From Amycolatopsis arida (GTDB lineage Bacteria > Actinomycetota > Actinomycetes > Mycobacteriales > Pseudonocardiaceae), in assembly GCF_900115565.1 (NCBI RefSeq), contig NZ_FOWW01000001.1, positions 62,001-126,000 on the forward strand: 64,000 nucleotides of DNA, given 5' to 3'. A model generated the notes under the pieces. The model was not told where the DNA came from and searched no databases. It saw only the letters and a list, made by a program, of their open reading frames with translations. The position numbers and the translations under genes are program-made. Below are positions 39,492 to 48,975 of the stretch, piece after piece. How positions within the stretch are numbered: the first letter of the stretch is position 1; each line of letters opens with the position of its first letter.

Positions 39492-40718
39492 CTACCGGTA
39501 ATCGGTCTCCGCCGCTACCCGCAAGCGGCTGATCGGCGTCCTTCGGGGTTCGGGCAGGGCCAGCGGCCCCGCGCCGGGGGTGATGCTGCCCAGCAGCCGG
39601 GACCCACGCGCCCCCGTCGCCGCGGGCACGTTGGCCGGAAGGCCGTGCCAGGTGAGCCAGCCGAGCACGGCGGTGAGGTAGGCCTCCTTGGCGCCGCCGG
39701 GGAGGCCGAGCTCGTCGCTGGTGGTCAGCGTGCCGCCGGTGAGCCGGCGGGTCAGCGCCCGGCGCAGCGCCGGGTTGGCCATGCCGCCGCCGGAGCCGAC
39801 CACCGTGCGCACGCCGTGCCGGTGGCACTCCCGCGCGATGGTGACCGCGGTCAGCTCGGTGAGGGTGGCCAGCAGGTCGGCTCCCTCGGGTTCGGGCAGC
39901 CCGGCGAGCGCGGCCCGCAGGTGCTCGGCGTGGAAGTGCTCCTTGCCGGTGGACTTCGGCGGCGGCGCGGAGTAGTAGGGGTCCTCGAGCAGCCGGGCCA
40001 GCAGATCCTCGCGGACGGTGCCACGGGCGGCGAGGGCGCCGTCGACGTCGTTGGTCTGCGCCCCGCCGGTCACCTGTGCGGCCGCGAGGTCCAGCAGGGC
40101 GTTGCCGGGACCGGTGTCGTAGGCCAGGACGAGGCCGTCCGGGGGGACGACGGTGATGTTGGCGATGCCGCCGATGTTCAGCGCGGCGGCCGGCGCGGCG
40201 TTCTCGCGGGCCAGCGCGCGCAGCCACAGGGCGTCGAGGGTGCTGGCCAGCGGGGCGCCGTGGCCGCCGGCGGCGACGTCGCGGGCGCGCAGGTCGGCGA
40301 CCACCGGCAGCCCGGTGCGCTCGGCGATCCACGCTGGCTGGCCCAGCTGCAGGGTGCCCCGGGCCCTGCCGTCCTCGACCCAGTGGAAGATCGTCTGCCC
40401 GAGTGAGGCCACCAGGTCGGCGGACCCGCCGGCGAGCCGGTCCAGCCCGGCCGCGGCCGCCTCGGCGAACGCCTGCCCGACCCCGGTGTCCAGTCGGGTG
40501 AGTCGCTCGGCGGTGCACGGCGCCGGGGGCAGCGCGGCCACCAGGTCGGCGCGCAGCCGCTCGGGGTAGGGCAGCTCGAGGTGGCCGATCGGGGTGAGCA
40601 CCAGCTCATCGGGGTTGCCACCGCCGGGCCGCAGGTCGGCGACGGCCACGTCGATGCCGTCCATCGAGGTACCGGACAGCAGGCCCAGCACACGTACGGC
40701 GGTCGAGGAGTTCGCCAC
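39492..40718 (-). CDS. anmK: Anhydro-N-acetylmuramic acid kinase
   Basis: 408 aa, slightly longer than the usual 370-390. The family N-terminus LGLLSGTSMDGIDVA binds ATP phosphate. LNIGGIANITVVPPDG, AYDTGPGNALLD and ECHRHGVRTVVGSGGGMANP are further conserved blocks. It converts anhMurNAc plus ATP to MurNAc-6-phosphate in peptidoglycan recycling. It is transcribed leftward with the symporter and divergent from ftsY. Confidence 0.95.
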   Translation of the reverse strand: MANSSTAVRVLGLLSGTSMDGIDVAVADLRPGGGNPDELVLTPIGHLELPYPERLRADLVAALPPAPCTAERLTRLDTGVGQAFAEAAAAGLDRLAGGSADLVASLGQTIFHWVEDGRARGTLQLGQPAWIAERTGLPVVADLRARDVAAGGHGAPLASTLDALWLRALARENAAPAAALNIGGIANITVVPPDGLVLAYDTGPGNALLDLAAAQVTGGAQTNDVDGALAARGTVREDLLARLLEDPYYSAPPPKSTGKEHFHAEHLRAALAGLPEPEGADLLATLTELTAVTIARECHRHGVRTVVGSGGGMANPALRRALTRRLTGGTLTTSDELGLPGGAKEAYLTAVLGWLTWHGLPANVPAATGARGSRLLGSITPGAGPLALPEPRRTPISRLRVAAETDYR

Positions 40719-40881
40719 GCCAGTGGTCTAGTCCACGCGGGACTGTGACGCAAGGCATCTCGTTTATTTTTGTCCGAACCGAGTTCTCCGGCGTGCAACT
40801 TTCACGCGTCGCGGTCCGGGTGATCACGCGGGGTACGCCCCGGCCCGGGGTCGGGCCCTGGTCGGATGCGAGGATGACGGT

Positions 40882-42267
40882 GTGTCGACCAACGTCTGGT
40901 TCTGGATCGTCGTCGTCGCGGTCGTCGTGCTGGTGGCCGCGCTCGTGGCCGGGCTGTTCCTCGCCCGCCGGCGCAAGATCAGCCTCGCCGAGCGGGAACG
41001 GCCCGCCGGCCCGCCGAAGGGCGGTGGCTACCAGGCCGGCGGTGGGATAGCCCTCGCCCCCAGTGGGGAGAAGCCGGCTCCGGAGGCACCGCACCCCGCC
41101 GGGGAGCGCACCGAGACCGACGGCGAGCCCGGCGTCGGCGACGATGCCGCCGTGCCGAGGGACGCCCCACGGCGCGGCATCGTGGACGTCCGGCTCCCCG
41201 ACGAGCGGGCCGCTCGCCCCGAGCCCGCGCCCGAGGCGCCCGAGGCGCTGACCGAGCCCGAGCGACCCGAGCCGGTGCAGGCGGTGCCCGAGCCGGTCAC
41301 CCCGGAGCCCGCGCCGCCGGAGCTGGCCGAGATCGAGCCGGCGGCCGGGCGGATCGAGCGGTTGCGCGGCCGGCTGGCCAAGTCGCGCTCCAGCCTCGGG
41401 CAGGGCCTGCTCGGCCTGCTCGGCGCCGGCGACCTGGACGAGGACTCGTGGCAGGAGGTGGAGGACACCCTGCTGGTCGCTGACCTCGGGGCCGCCACCA
41501 CCACGGAGATCGTCGACCGGCTGCGCGCCGAGCTGTCCGCCCGTGGCGTGCGCACCGCCGACCAGGCCCGGTCGCTGCTGCGCGAGGTGCTCACCGACGC
41601 GCTCGGCCGGGACACCGACCGGTCGGTGCGCGCGCTGCCGCACACGGTCGACGGCCAGCAGCGCCCGGCCGTGGTGCTCGTGGTCGGGGTGAACGGCACC
41701 GGCAAGACCACCACCACCGGCAAGCTCGCCAGGGTGCTGGTCGCGCAGGGCCGGCAGGTGCTGCTCGGTGCGGCCGACACCTTCCGCGCCGCCGCCGCCG
41801 ACCAGCTGCAGACCTGGGCCGAGCGGGTCGGCGCGGAGGTCGTGCGCGGCAAGGAGGGTGCCGACCCGGCCGCGGTGGCGTTCGACGCGGTCAAGCGCGG
41901 GGTGGACACCGGGGTGGACGCCGTGTTGGTGGACACCGCGGGGCGGCTGCACACCAAGACCGGCCTGATGGACGAGCTGGGCAAGGTCAAGCGCGTCGTG
42001 GAGAAGCAGGCCGAGGTGGACGAGGTGCTGCTGGTGCTCGACGCCACCACCGGGCAGAACGGGCTGGCCCAGGCGCGGGTGTTCGGCGAGGTCGTGGACG
42101 TCACCGGGATCGTGCTCACCAAGCTCGACGGCACCGCCAAGGGCGGCATCGTCTTCCAGGTGCAGCGGGAGTTGGGCGTGCCGGTGAAGCTGGTCGGCCT
42201 CGGCGAGGGCCCCGACCACCTGGCCCCCTTCGAGCCCGAAGCCTTCGTCGACGCCCTCCTCACCTGA
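40882..42267 (+). CDS. ftsY: Signal recognition particle receptor FtsY
   Basis: 461 aa. An N-terminal membrane helix (WFWIVVVAVVVLVAALVAGL) is typical of actinobacterial FtsY. A long acidic Pro/Glu-rich linker (about 50-150) leads to the NG domain: helical N domain from about 155, G1 GVNGTGKTTTTGKLA, ADTFRAAAADQL, DTAGRLHT, TKLDGTAKGG and the C-terminal GLGEGPDHLAPFEPEAFV. It docks SRP-ribosome complexes at the membrane. Host housekeeping gene unrelated to the prophage. Confidence 0.97.
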   Translation: MSTNVWFWIVVVAVVVLVAALVAGLFLARRRKISLAERERPAGPPKGGGYQAGGGIALAPSGEKPAPEAPHPAGERTETDGEPGVGDDAAVPRDAPRRGIVDVRLPDERAARPEPAPEAPEALTEPERPEPVQAVPEPVTPEPAPPELAEIEPAAGRIERLRGRLAKSRSSLGQGLLGLLGAGDLDEDSWQEVEDTLLVADLGAATTTEIVDRLRAELSARGVRTADQARSLLREVLTDALGRDTDRSVRALPHTVDGQQRPAVVLVVGVNGTGKTTTTGKLARVLVAQGRQVLLGAADTFRAAAADQLQTWAERVGAEVVRGKEGADPAAVAFDAVKRGVDTGVDAVLVDTAGRLHTKTGLMDELGKVKRVVEKQAEVDEVLLVLDATTGQNGLAQARVFGEVVDVTGIVLTKLDGTAKGGIVFQVQRELGVPVKLVGLGEGPDHLAPFEPEAFVDALLT

Positions 42268-42276
42268 CACCCTGCT

Positions 42277-42365
42277 GTGTCCGCGCCCTGTGCGCACGTG
42301 TTCGCCGTCCGCGTCACCGTGTTCGCGCCGTGCGACGCCAACACGCGGACGTGGAGCGCGGACAC
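42277..42365. terminator. Nested inverted repeats between ftsY and iclR
   Basis: Outer 10-bp arms GTGTCCGCGC type (42277-42286, 42356-42365) and inner 8-bp arms (42307-42314, 42343-42350) fill the gap between convergent genes, consistent with a two-way terminator. Confidence 0.5.
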
Positions 42366-42371
42366 GCCGGG

Positions 42372-43154
42372 TCAGGCGCTGAGGCCGCGGGCGTCCAGCT
42401 GGGCGGACAGGGCGCCGGCGACGCGGCGCACCGCGGGCGCGATCCGGTCCACCGCCTCCTTGGTGAGCCGTCCCTCCGGGCCGGACACCGAGATCGCCGC
42501 CGGGGTGGGCGAGCCCTCGATCACCACGGCGACGCAGCGCACCCCGAGCTCCTGCTCGCTCTCGTCCAGCGCGTAGCCCTGCTCGGCGATCGTGGCCAGG
42601 TGCCGGAGGAACGCGTCGGGGTCGGTGACCGTGTGCTCGGTGTAGGCCGGCATGCCGGTCCTGGCCAGCAGCGCGCGCACCTCCTCGGGGGGCAGGGTGG
42701 CGAGGATCGCCTTGCCCACGCCGGTGCCGTGCGGCAGCAGCCGCCGCCCCACCTCGGTGAACATCCGCATCGAGTGGCGGGAGGGCACCTGCGCGACGTA
42801 CACCACCTCGTCGCGCTCCAGCACGGCGAGGTTGGCCGTCTCCCCGACCTCGTCCACCAGCTCGGTGAGCAGCGGCCGGGCCCACGTGCCGAACTGCAGG
42901 CTCGCGTTCTCGCCGAGCCGGATCAGCCGCGCGCCGAGCGCGTACCGCCGGTTGGCGTTCTGCCGCACGTAGCCGAGCGCGACCAGGGTGCGGATCAGCC
43001 GGTGGATCGTCGGCATCGGCAGCCCGGAGGAGGCCGCCAGCTCGGACAGGCTCGCCTCCCCACCGGTGTCGGCGAGGTGTTCCAGCAGCTCGAAGGCCCG
43101 TTGCAGGGACTGCACGCCCCCGCTTCCGTCCCGACCGTCCTTCCGCGGCGCCAC
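42372..43154 (-). CDS. IclR-family repressor of glyoxylate/ureide genes
   Basis: 260 aa. The N-terminal winged helix (LSELAASSGLPMPTIHRLIR, TLVALGYVRQNANRRYALG) is followed by an IclR effector domain (LLPHGTGVGKAILATLPPEE, EQGYALDESEQELGVRCVAV). AllR-type members bind glyoxylate. It is divergent from malate synthase, whose -35/-10 spacer holds the palindrome TTCCGCTATGCAGAA. Close variants lie in the uraD and hyi promoters. I infer that it represses all three and responds to glyoxylate or an ureide. Confidence 0.85.
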   Translation of the reverse strand: MAPRKDGRDGSGGVQSLQRAFELLEHLADTGGEASLSELAASSGLPMPTIHRLIRTLVALGYVRQNANRRYALGARLIRLGENASLQFGTWARPLLTELVDEVGETANLAVLERDEVVYVAQVPSRHSMRMFTEVGRRLLPHGTGVGKAILATLPPEEVRALLARTGMPAYTEHTVTDPDAFLRHLATIAEQGYALDESEQELGVRCVAVVIEGSPTPAAISVSGPEGRLTKEAVDRIAPAVRRVAGALSAQLDARGLSA

Positions 43155-43226
43155 CGCCGGCTCCTCTCGTCCGCCCTGCTCGGCCCTGTTCTCCGGGACC
43201 CCGCGGCGAGGGTCCGCTCGCTCACG

Positions 43227-43255
43227 TTGAGCTTCCGCTATGCAGAAACTATAGT
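43227..43255 (+). promoter_or_regulatory. aceB promoter with IclR operator in the spacer
   Basis: TTGAGC (43227-43232), 17 bp, TATAGT (43250-43255). The 15-bp palindrome TTCCGCTATGCAGAA fills 43233-43247, inside the spacer, so a bound repressor would exclude RNA polymerase. Confidence 0.7.
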
Positions 43256-43297
43256 CCGAGATGTAAAACCGTATGGACGTTATTTTGGGGTGTTCGC

Positions 43298-44875
43298 ATG
43301 TCCGATGTTCAGGTGCTCGGCGAGTCCGTCGAGCGTGGCGACGAGATTCTGACGCCGGAGGCGCTGCGGTTCGTCGGCGACCTGCACGACGAGTTCGCCG
43401 CCCGGCGCGACGAGCTGCTCCAGGCGCGCACCCGGCGGCGCGAGGAGGCCGCCCGCACCGGCCGGCTGGACTTCCTGCCGGAGACCCGCGAGATCCGGGA
43501 GTCGGAGTGGCGGGTCGCCGAGGCTCCCGCCGCGCTGCGCGATCGCCGGGTGGAGATCACCGGCCCGACCGACCGCAAGATGACCATCAACGCGCTCAAC
43601 TCGGGCGCCAAGGTCTGGCTGGCCGACCTCGAGGACGCCAACACCCCGCACTGGCGCAACGTCGTCTCCGGGCAGGTCAACCTCTACGAGGCCGCGCGCA
43701 GGACGATCGAGCTGCGGACCGCGGAGAAGACCTACCAGCTGCGCAGCGACATCCCGCACCCCACGGTCGTGGTCCGCCCGCGCGGCTGGCACCTCCCCGA
43801 GCGTCACCTGCGGATCGGCGACCGGGACGCCGTCGGCGCGTTGGTGGACTTCGGCCTGCACTTCTTCCACAACGCCGCCTTCCTCGCCTCGCGCGGCGAG
43901 GGCCCGTTCTACTACCTGCCGAAGATGGAGAGCCACCTCGAGGCGAGGCTGTGGAACGACGTCTTCACCTGGGCCGAGCAGCGGCTGGGCATCCCGCACG
44001 GCACCGTCCGGGCCACCGTGCTGATCGAGACCATCCCCGCGGCGTTCGAGATGGAGGAGATCCTCTACGAGCTGCGCGAGCACGCCTCCGGGCTCAACGC
44101 CGGCCGCTGGGACTACCTGTTCAGCGTCATCAAGTACTTCCGCGACGCCGGCAGCCGGTTCGTGCTCCCCGACCGCAACGCGGTGACGATGACCGCGCCG
44201 TTCATGCGGGCCTACACCGAGCTGCTGGTGCGCACCTGCCACAAGCGCGGCGCGTTCGCCATCGGCGGGATGGCGGCGTTCATCCCGAACCGGCGCGACC
44301 CCGAGGTCACCGAGAAGGCGCTGGCCAAGGTGCACGAGGACAAGTCGCGCGAGGCCGGCGACGGCTTCGACGGCTCCTGGGTGGCCCACCCGGACCTGGT
44401 GCCGGTGTGCCAGGAGGAGTTCGACCGGGTGCTCGGCGACGAGCCGAACCAGCTCGCCCGCACCCGCGAGGACGTGTCGGTGACCGCCGACCAGCTGCTC
44501 GACGTCGCCGCCACCGAGGGGCGGGCCACCGCGGCCGGCCTTCGAGGCGCGGTGGACGTCGGGATCCGCTACATCGCGTCCTGGCTGGGCGGCAACGGCG
44601 CCGCGGCGATCCACAACCTGATGGAGGACGCCGCCACCGCGGAGATCTCCCGCTCGCAGATCTGGCAGTGGGTGCACAACGGCGTCGAGCTCGACACCGG
44701 GGAGAGGGTCACCGCCGAGCTGGTCCGGACCATGATCGACGAGGTGCGCAAGGAGCTGGACGGGCAGGTGCCGGCCGAGCTGCTGGAACCGGCCGTCGAG
44801 CTGTTCGAGGAGGTCGCGCTGGCCGAGCGGTTCGTCGACTTCCTGACCCTGCCGGCCTACGAGCGGATCAGCTGA
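43298..44875 (+). CDS. aceB: Malate synthase A
   Basis: 525 aa, length of the A isoform. The signature EHASGLNAGRWDYLFSVIKY is intact, with NALNSGAKVWLADLEDANTP near the substrate site and GMAAFIPNRRDPEV downstream. It condenses glyoxylate with acetyl-CoA to malate. With purine catabolism genes nearby it serves to drain glyoxylate from ureides as well as from the glyoxylate shunt. GGGG eight bases before the ATG is the Shine-Dalgarno. Confidence 0.97.
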   Translation: MSDVQVLGESVERGDEILTPEALRFVGDLHDEFAARRDELLQARTRRREEAARTGRLDFLPETREIRESEWRVAEAPAALRDRRVEITGPTDRKMTINALNSGAKVWLADLEDANTPHWRNVVSGQVNLYEAARRTIELRTAEKTYQLRSDIPHPTVVVRPRGWHLPERHLRIGDRDAVGALVDFGLHFFHNAAFLASRGEGPFYYLPKMESHLEARLWNDVFTWAEQRLGIPHGTVRATVLIETIPAAFEMEEILYELREHASGLNAGRWDYLFSVIKYFRDAGSRFVLPDRNAVTMTAPFMRAYTELLVRTCHKRGAFAIGGMAAFIPNRRDPEVTEKALAKVHEDKSREAGDGFDGSWVAHPDLVPVCQEEFDRVLGDEPNQLARTREDVSVTADQLLDVAATEGRATAAGLRGAVDVGIRYIASWLGGNGAAAIHNLMEDAATAEISRSQIWQWVHNGVELDTGERVTAELVRTMIDEVRKELDGQVPAELLEPAVELFEEVALAERFVDFLTLPAYERIS

Positions 44876-44879
44876 CCGC

Positions 44880-46118
44880 GTGACCAACCGGCTTCCGGAG
44901 GAGGTCTACGCCCGCGTCGACGCGCGGCTCGCGGCGGCGGACGCACGGGTCGCGGCGACCTACCCCGGTGAGCCGGTCGGCCGGCAGCCGGTGCACACCG
45001 TGTACGTGCCGGCCGACCGGTTCTCCGCGGGGCTGGTGGAGGAGTGGGGCGCGCGGGCGCGCGCGGTCGAGGAGGAGCACGGCGCCGCGCTGGAGATGAC
45101 CCCGGACGTGGCCGAGCGGGTCCGGGCCAAGCTGCGGGCCGAGCCGATCGAGGACCTGCGGATCGACTTCGAGGACGGCTACGGCCACCGCCGGGACGCC
45201 GAGGAGGACGCCACCGCGGCGGGCGCCGCGCGCGCGGTGGCCGAGCTGGTCGCCGCCGGCACGGCGCCGCCGTTCGTCGGCATCCGGTTCAAGAGCCTGG
45301 AACGGGCGACCCGGCGGCGCGGCCTGCGGACCCTCGACCTGTTCCTCGGCACGGTGCTCGAGTCCGGCGGCCTGCCGCGGGGGTTCGTGGTGACCCTGCC
45401 GAAGGTCACCGCGGTCGAGCAGGTCGAGGCGGCGGTTGAGGTGTTGGCCGAGCTGGAGTCGGCGCACCGCCTCCCGGCGGGGACCCTGCGGTTCGAGGTG
45501 CAGGTGGAGACGCCCCAGTCGGTGCTCGACGCCGACGGCACGGTGGCCGTGCCGCGGATCGTCGCCGCAGCGGCCGGGCGCTGCGCCGGGCTGCACTACG
45601 GCACCTACGACTACAGCGCCGGCCTCGGCATCAGCGCGGCGTACCAGAGCATGGACCACCCCGCCGCCGACTTCGCCCGGCAGGTGATGCTGCTCGCCGC
45701 CGCCGGCAGGGGCGTGCGGGTGTCCGACGGCTCCACCAACCGGCTGCCGGTCGGCGATTCCGCGGTGATCGCCGCCGCGTGGGCCGAGCACCAACGGTTG
45801 ATCCGCCGGTCCCTGGCCCACGGTCTCTACCAGGGCTGGGACCTACACCCGCACCAGCTGCCCAGCCGGTTCGCCGCGACCTACGCCTTCTTCCGCGAGG
45901 GCTTCGCCGCGGCCGCCGACCGGCTCCGGGCCTACGTGGCCAGCACGGCCGGGGCCGGGTCGGACAGCGCGGTGCTGGACGAGCCGGCGACGGCGCAGGC
46001 GCTGGCCCGCTACCTGTGCCGCGGCCTGGACTGCGGGGCGCTCACCGAGGCCGAGATGGCCACGGCGAGCGACCTGAACCGGTCCGGTTTGGACCGTCTG
46101 GCCCGACGGGAGGACTAG
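44880..46118 (+). CDS. CitE-like aldolase/citrate-lyase family protein (DUF6986)
   Basis: 412 aa from GTG 44880, four bases after the aceB stop. LRIDFEDGYGHRRDAEEDAT, VTLPKVTAVEQVEAAVEVL, RFEVQVETPQSVLDADGTV and LHYGTYDYSAGLGISAAYQS give the Glu/Asp metal ligands of HpcH/HpaI/CitE TIM barrels. Members of this group often follow malate synthase in actinobacteria; the reaction is not established. A C-C lyase acting on a ureide or malyl-type intermediate is possible. Confidence 0.75.
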   Translation: MTNRLPEEVYARVDARLAAADARVAATYPGEPVGRQPVHTVYVPADRFSAGLVEEWGARARAVEEEHGAALEMTPDVAERVRAKLRAEPIEDLRIDFEDGYGHRRDAEEDATAAGAARAVAELVAAGTAPPFVGIRFKSLERATRRRGLRTLDLFLGTVLESGGLPRGFVVTLPKVTAVEQVEAAVEVLAELESAHRLPAGTLRFEVQVETPQSVLDADGTVAVPRIVAAAAGRCAGLHYGTYDYSAGLGISAAYQSMDHPAADFARQVMLLAAAGRGVRVSDGSTNRLPVGDSAVIAAAWAEHQRLIRRSLAHGLYQGWDLHPHQLPSRFAATYAFFREGFAAAADRLRAYVASTAGAGSDSAVLDEPATAQALARYLCRGLDCGALTEAEMATASDLNRSGLDRLARRED

Positions 46119-46220
46119 CCGAGCGAGCTCGATGTGGTCGGTTCTTCGGCCGCGGCGCGGCGGGATGAGCCTCGAGGCTTCGGGTGCACCCCCGCCCCCT
46201 TCTGGGCCGGCAGTGTGTTA

Positions 46221-46301
46221 CGGGGTGGGGCTCGCCTCAAGGGCGCCTTCGGCGTCGCTGCGCGATTCGCTTCGCTCACCCTGGACCCGAGCCCCACCCC
46301 G
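46221..46301. repeat. REP-like palindromic element
   Basis: Perfect 14-bp arms CGGGGTGGGGCTCG (46221-46234) and its complement (46288-46301), flanked by a CCGGC/GCCGG pair, enclose a GC-rich core with GCGATTCGCTTCGCTCACC. It lies between convergent genes. It resembles dispersed intergenic palindromes of Pseudonocardiaceae and may also terminate transcription. The surrounding 46,119-46,408 gap has no gene. Confidence 0.6.
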
Positions 46302-46408
46302 CACAGGCCGGCAAGGACGAAGGGGACGGGGGAGAACCAAGGCGGCCCACACCTCGGCCTTGACATCTTCCGCCAGGTCCCCGCGCGCCGCGTTGTCAGG
46401 ACTCTCGA

Positions 46409-47938
46409 CTAGGGCCGGCGTGGTTGGTGGGTGTCGGCTTCCACGCACAGCGCGAGATAGACGTCCACCTGGTTGATGAAGTCGGTGAGATCGAGCCCAA
46501 GCAGCTCGCCGGCCCTGGCGATCCGGTACCGCAGCGTGTTGACGTGCACGTGCAGCGCCTTCGCCGCCGCGGCGGGCGAGCCGGAGCATTCCAGGAACAC
46601 CCGCACGGTGCGCACCAGGTCGCCGTGCTGCGCCTCGTCGTAGGCCAGCAGCGGGCCGAGGATCCGCTGCCGCAGCGACGATCGCAGCTCGTCCGGGGCG
46701 CCGGCGAGCAGCAGGTGGTGCGCGCCGATCTGGTCGCCGGACACCACGGCGATCCGGTCCCCCCGGCGGGCCGCGACGCCGAGCGCGTGCCGGGCCTCCT
46801 CGCTCGCCCCGCGCAGCCCGCTCACCGTGCTCGGGCCGCCGATGCCCAGCAGCACCCGGTCGGCCGCCAGCGCCGGTTCCAGCGTGGACAGTGCGCTCGC
46901 CGCGGCCGCCGCCCAGCCGGCCGGCCACTCGCGGGCGTCCACCAGCGCCCAGGTCTCCGTGCCGACCTCGCCGACGACGGCCCGGCCGGGGTGGTCGGCC
47001 AGCACCTCGGTGAGCAGCTCGGCGGCCAGCCCCGGCGGGGACCCGGTGGCCCTGGCCAGCACCACCCGCAGCCGCGCGCCCGCCGGCAGCCCGGCCGCGC
47101 CGAGCGCCCCGGCCAGCTCGGCCTCGCCGGCGGTGCCGCCGCCGACCAACCGGAGCAGCGGCTCGGCCACCCGGTCGGCGGCCCTGCGCAGCTCACCGGC
47201 CCGCGCCCGGGCCAGCTCCACCAGCCCGGCCAGCTCCTCGGCCACCGCCTGCCGCCCCGCCGGCCAGCCCGCCCGGTCGGCGCCCACCACCAACAGCCAG
47301 GGCACCAGCGCCCGCTCACCGACCGGGAGCAGGGTGACCCCACCGTGCACCGTCGCCCGGCACCCGCCACGGAGGAACCGCTCGGCCAGCTCGCGTGGCG
47401 CCTCCGGTGCGGGTCCGCCGTGCGCGACGACCCGGCCCGCGCCGGTGGCCACCGCGCACGGCGCGCCCAGCTCGGCCACGCCGTGCCGGAGCAGCGCCGG
47501 CAGCGGATCCCGCTCCGCCGCCGCGGCCAGCAGCCGCTTGCGCGCCTCCGACGTGGTGTCCCGGTCCGCGGCCAGCTCGAGGATGATCCGCTCGGTGACC
47601 ACCGCGAACGACAGGTCCGGCGGCACCTCCAGCAGCGGGATGCCGTGCCGCTCGCAGGCCTCGACCAGCTCGGGCGGGATGCCGCCGGTGTCGGCGCCGG
47701 AGGCGGCCAGCGCCGCGGCGTCCGCGGCCGCGAGCGCGGCGACGAACGGCTCGGCGTCGGCGGGGCCGCGCCACCACAGCAGCCCGCTGAGCACCAGCTC
47801 CCCGGGCGAGAGGTAGCGACTCGGGTCGGGCAGCTCGGTGCCGTAGACCCGGCTGACCGCGCGGTCCAGCCGCCCCGCACCGGTGCGCAGCCGCAGCCGG
47901 AGCTCGGGGATCGCGAGCAGCGATTTCACCAGCGTCAT
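46409..47938 (-). CDS. pucR: PucR-family purine catabolism regulator
   Basis: 509 aa from ATG 47938. The N-terminal PucR domain has DPSRYLSPGELVLSGLLWW, the middle is a GGDEF-like degenerate domain, and the C-terminal helix-turn-helix reads AAKALHVHVNTLRYRIARAG. PucR-type proteins activate purine use genes in response to allantoin or related ureides. It is divergent from the xdh operon, which it likely controls. No Shine-Dalgarno is seen, so the message may be leaderless. Confidence 0.9.
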   Translation of the reverse strand: MTLVKSLLAIPELRLRLRTGAGRLDRAVSRVYGTELPDPSRYLSPGELVLSGLLWWRGPADAEPFVAALAAADAAALAASGADTGGIPPELVEACERHGIPLLEVPPDLSFAVVTERIILELAADRDTTSEARKRLLAAAAERDPLPALLRHGVAELGAPCAVATGAGRVVAHGGPAPEAPRELAERFLRGGCRATVHGGVTLLPVGERALVPWLLVVGADRAGWPAGRQAVAEELAGLVELARARAGELRRAADRVAEPLLRLVGGGTAGEAELAGALGAAGLPAGARLRVVLARATGSPPGLAAELLTEVLADHPGRAVVGEVGTETWALVDAREWPAGWAAAAASALSTLEPALAADRVLLGIGGPSTVSGLRGASEEARHALGVAARRGDRIAVVSGDQIGAHHLLLAGAPDELRSSLRQRILGPLLAYDEAQHGDLVRTVRVFLECSGSPAAAAKALHVHVNTLRYRIARAGELLGLDLTDFINQVDVYLALCVEADTHQPRRP

Positions 47939-48087
47939 CGTGCTTGTAGGAAAACACAAAATCGGTGCTCGTGGCGGCCCCGGGTTTCATGGGTCGGCGC
48001 CGTTGCCGGTGCGGCCACCCGCTGTGTCTACTTGTGCTCCAGGACACACCCCAGAACACGACCGGACCGCGACACCAGGGAGCACCG

Positions 48088-48975
48088 GTGGACTTCCTCC
48101 GCCCGACCACACTCGCCGACGCGCTCGCCCTCAAGGCCGAGCGGCCCGACGCCGTGCCCATCGCCGGCGGCACCGACGTCATGGTCGAGCTGAACTTCGA
48201 CAAGCACCGCCCGGCCGCGCTGCTCGACCTGAACCGGGTGACCGAGCTGGCCGAGTGGTCCCGCGACGGCGACACCGTCCGGCTCGGCGCGGCGGTGTCG
48301 TACACCCGACTGATCGAGGAGCTGGGTGGACCGCTGCCGGGCCTGGCCATCGCCTCGCGCACCGTCGGCTCGCCGCAGATCCGCAACCGGGGCACGGTCG
48401 GTGGCAACCTCGGCGCCGCCTCACCCGCCGGCGACACCGCGCCGGTGCTGCTGGCGACCGGCGCCAGGGTGGAGGTCGCCTCCGCCGCCCGCGGCCCCCG
48501 GTTCATCCCGGCCGACGAGTTCTACGTGGGGGTCAAGCGCCACGCGCTGGAGCCGGACGAGTTGATCGTCGCCGTGCACCTGCCCGCCGCGGCGGGCCCG
48601 CAGCAGTTCGCCAAGATCGGCACCCGCAACGCCATGGTGATCGCGGTGTGCTCGTTCGCGGTCGCGCTCGACCCGGTGCGCCGCGCGGTCGGTGCCGCGG
48701 TCGGCTCGGCGGCGCCCACCCCGCGCCGGGCTCCGGAGGCGGAGCGGTTCCTCGCCGCGGAGCTGACCGACGCCGGGCTGTGGGACTCGCGAGTGCCACC
48801 GCGGGACTCGGTCCGCCGCCGGTTCGGCGAGCTGGTCGCCGACGCGGCCAGCCCCATCGACGACGTGCGCGGGACCGCGGCCTACCGCCGCCACGCGCTG
48901 TCCGTGCTCGCCCGCCGCACGCTGACGTGGGTGTGGGCCGACTACCGGAAGGAAGGTGAGCGCACGTGCGCGTGA
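48088..48975 (+). CDS. xdhB: Xanthine dehydrogenase FAD-binding subunit
   Basis: 295 aa from GTG 48088 with AGGGAG upstream. VPIAGGTDVMVELNFDKHRP and RNRGTVGGNLGAASPAGDTA are the two FAD-binding loops of the CoxM-type subunit. It passes electrons from the Fe-S subunit to NAD or another acceptor. First gene of the xdh operon; overlaps the next by ten bases. Confidence 0.93.
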   Translation: MDFLRPTTLADALALKAERPDAVPIAGGTDVMVELNFDKHRPAALLDLNRVTELAEWSRDGDTVRLGAAVSYTRLIEELGGPLPGLAIASRTVGSPQIRNRGTVGGNLGAASPAGDTAPVLLATGARVEVASAARGPRFIPADEFYVGVKRHALEPDELIVAVHLPAAAGPQQFAKIGTRNAMVIAVCSFAVALDPVRRAVGAAVGSAAPTPRRAPEAERFLAAELTDAGLWDSRVPPRDSVRRRFGELVADAASPIDDVRGTAAYRRHALSVLARRTLTWVWADYRKEGERTCA

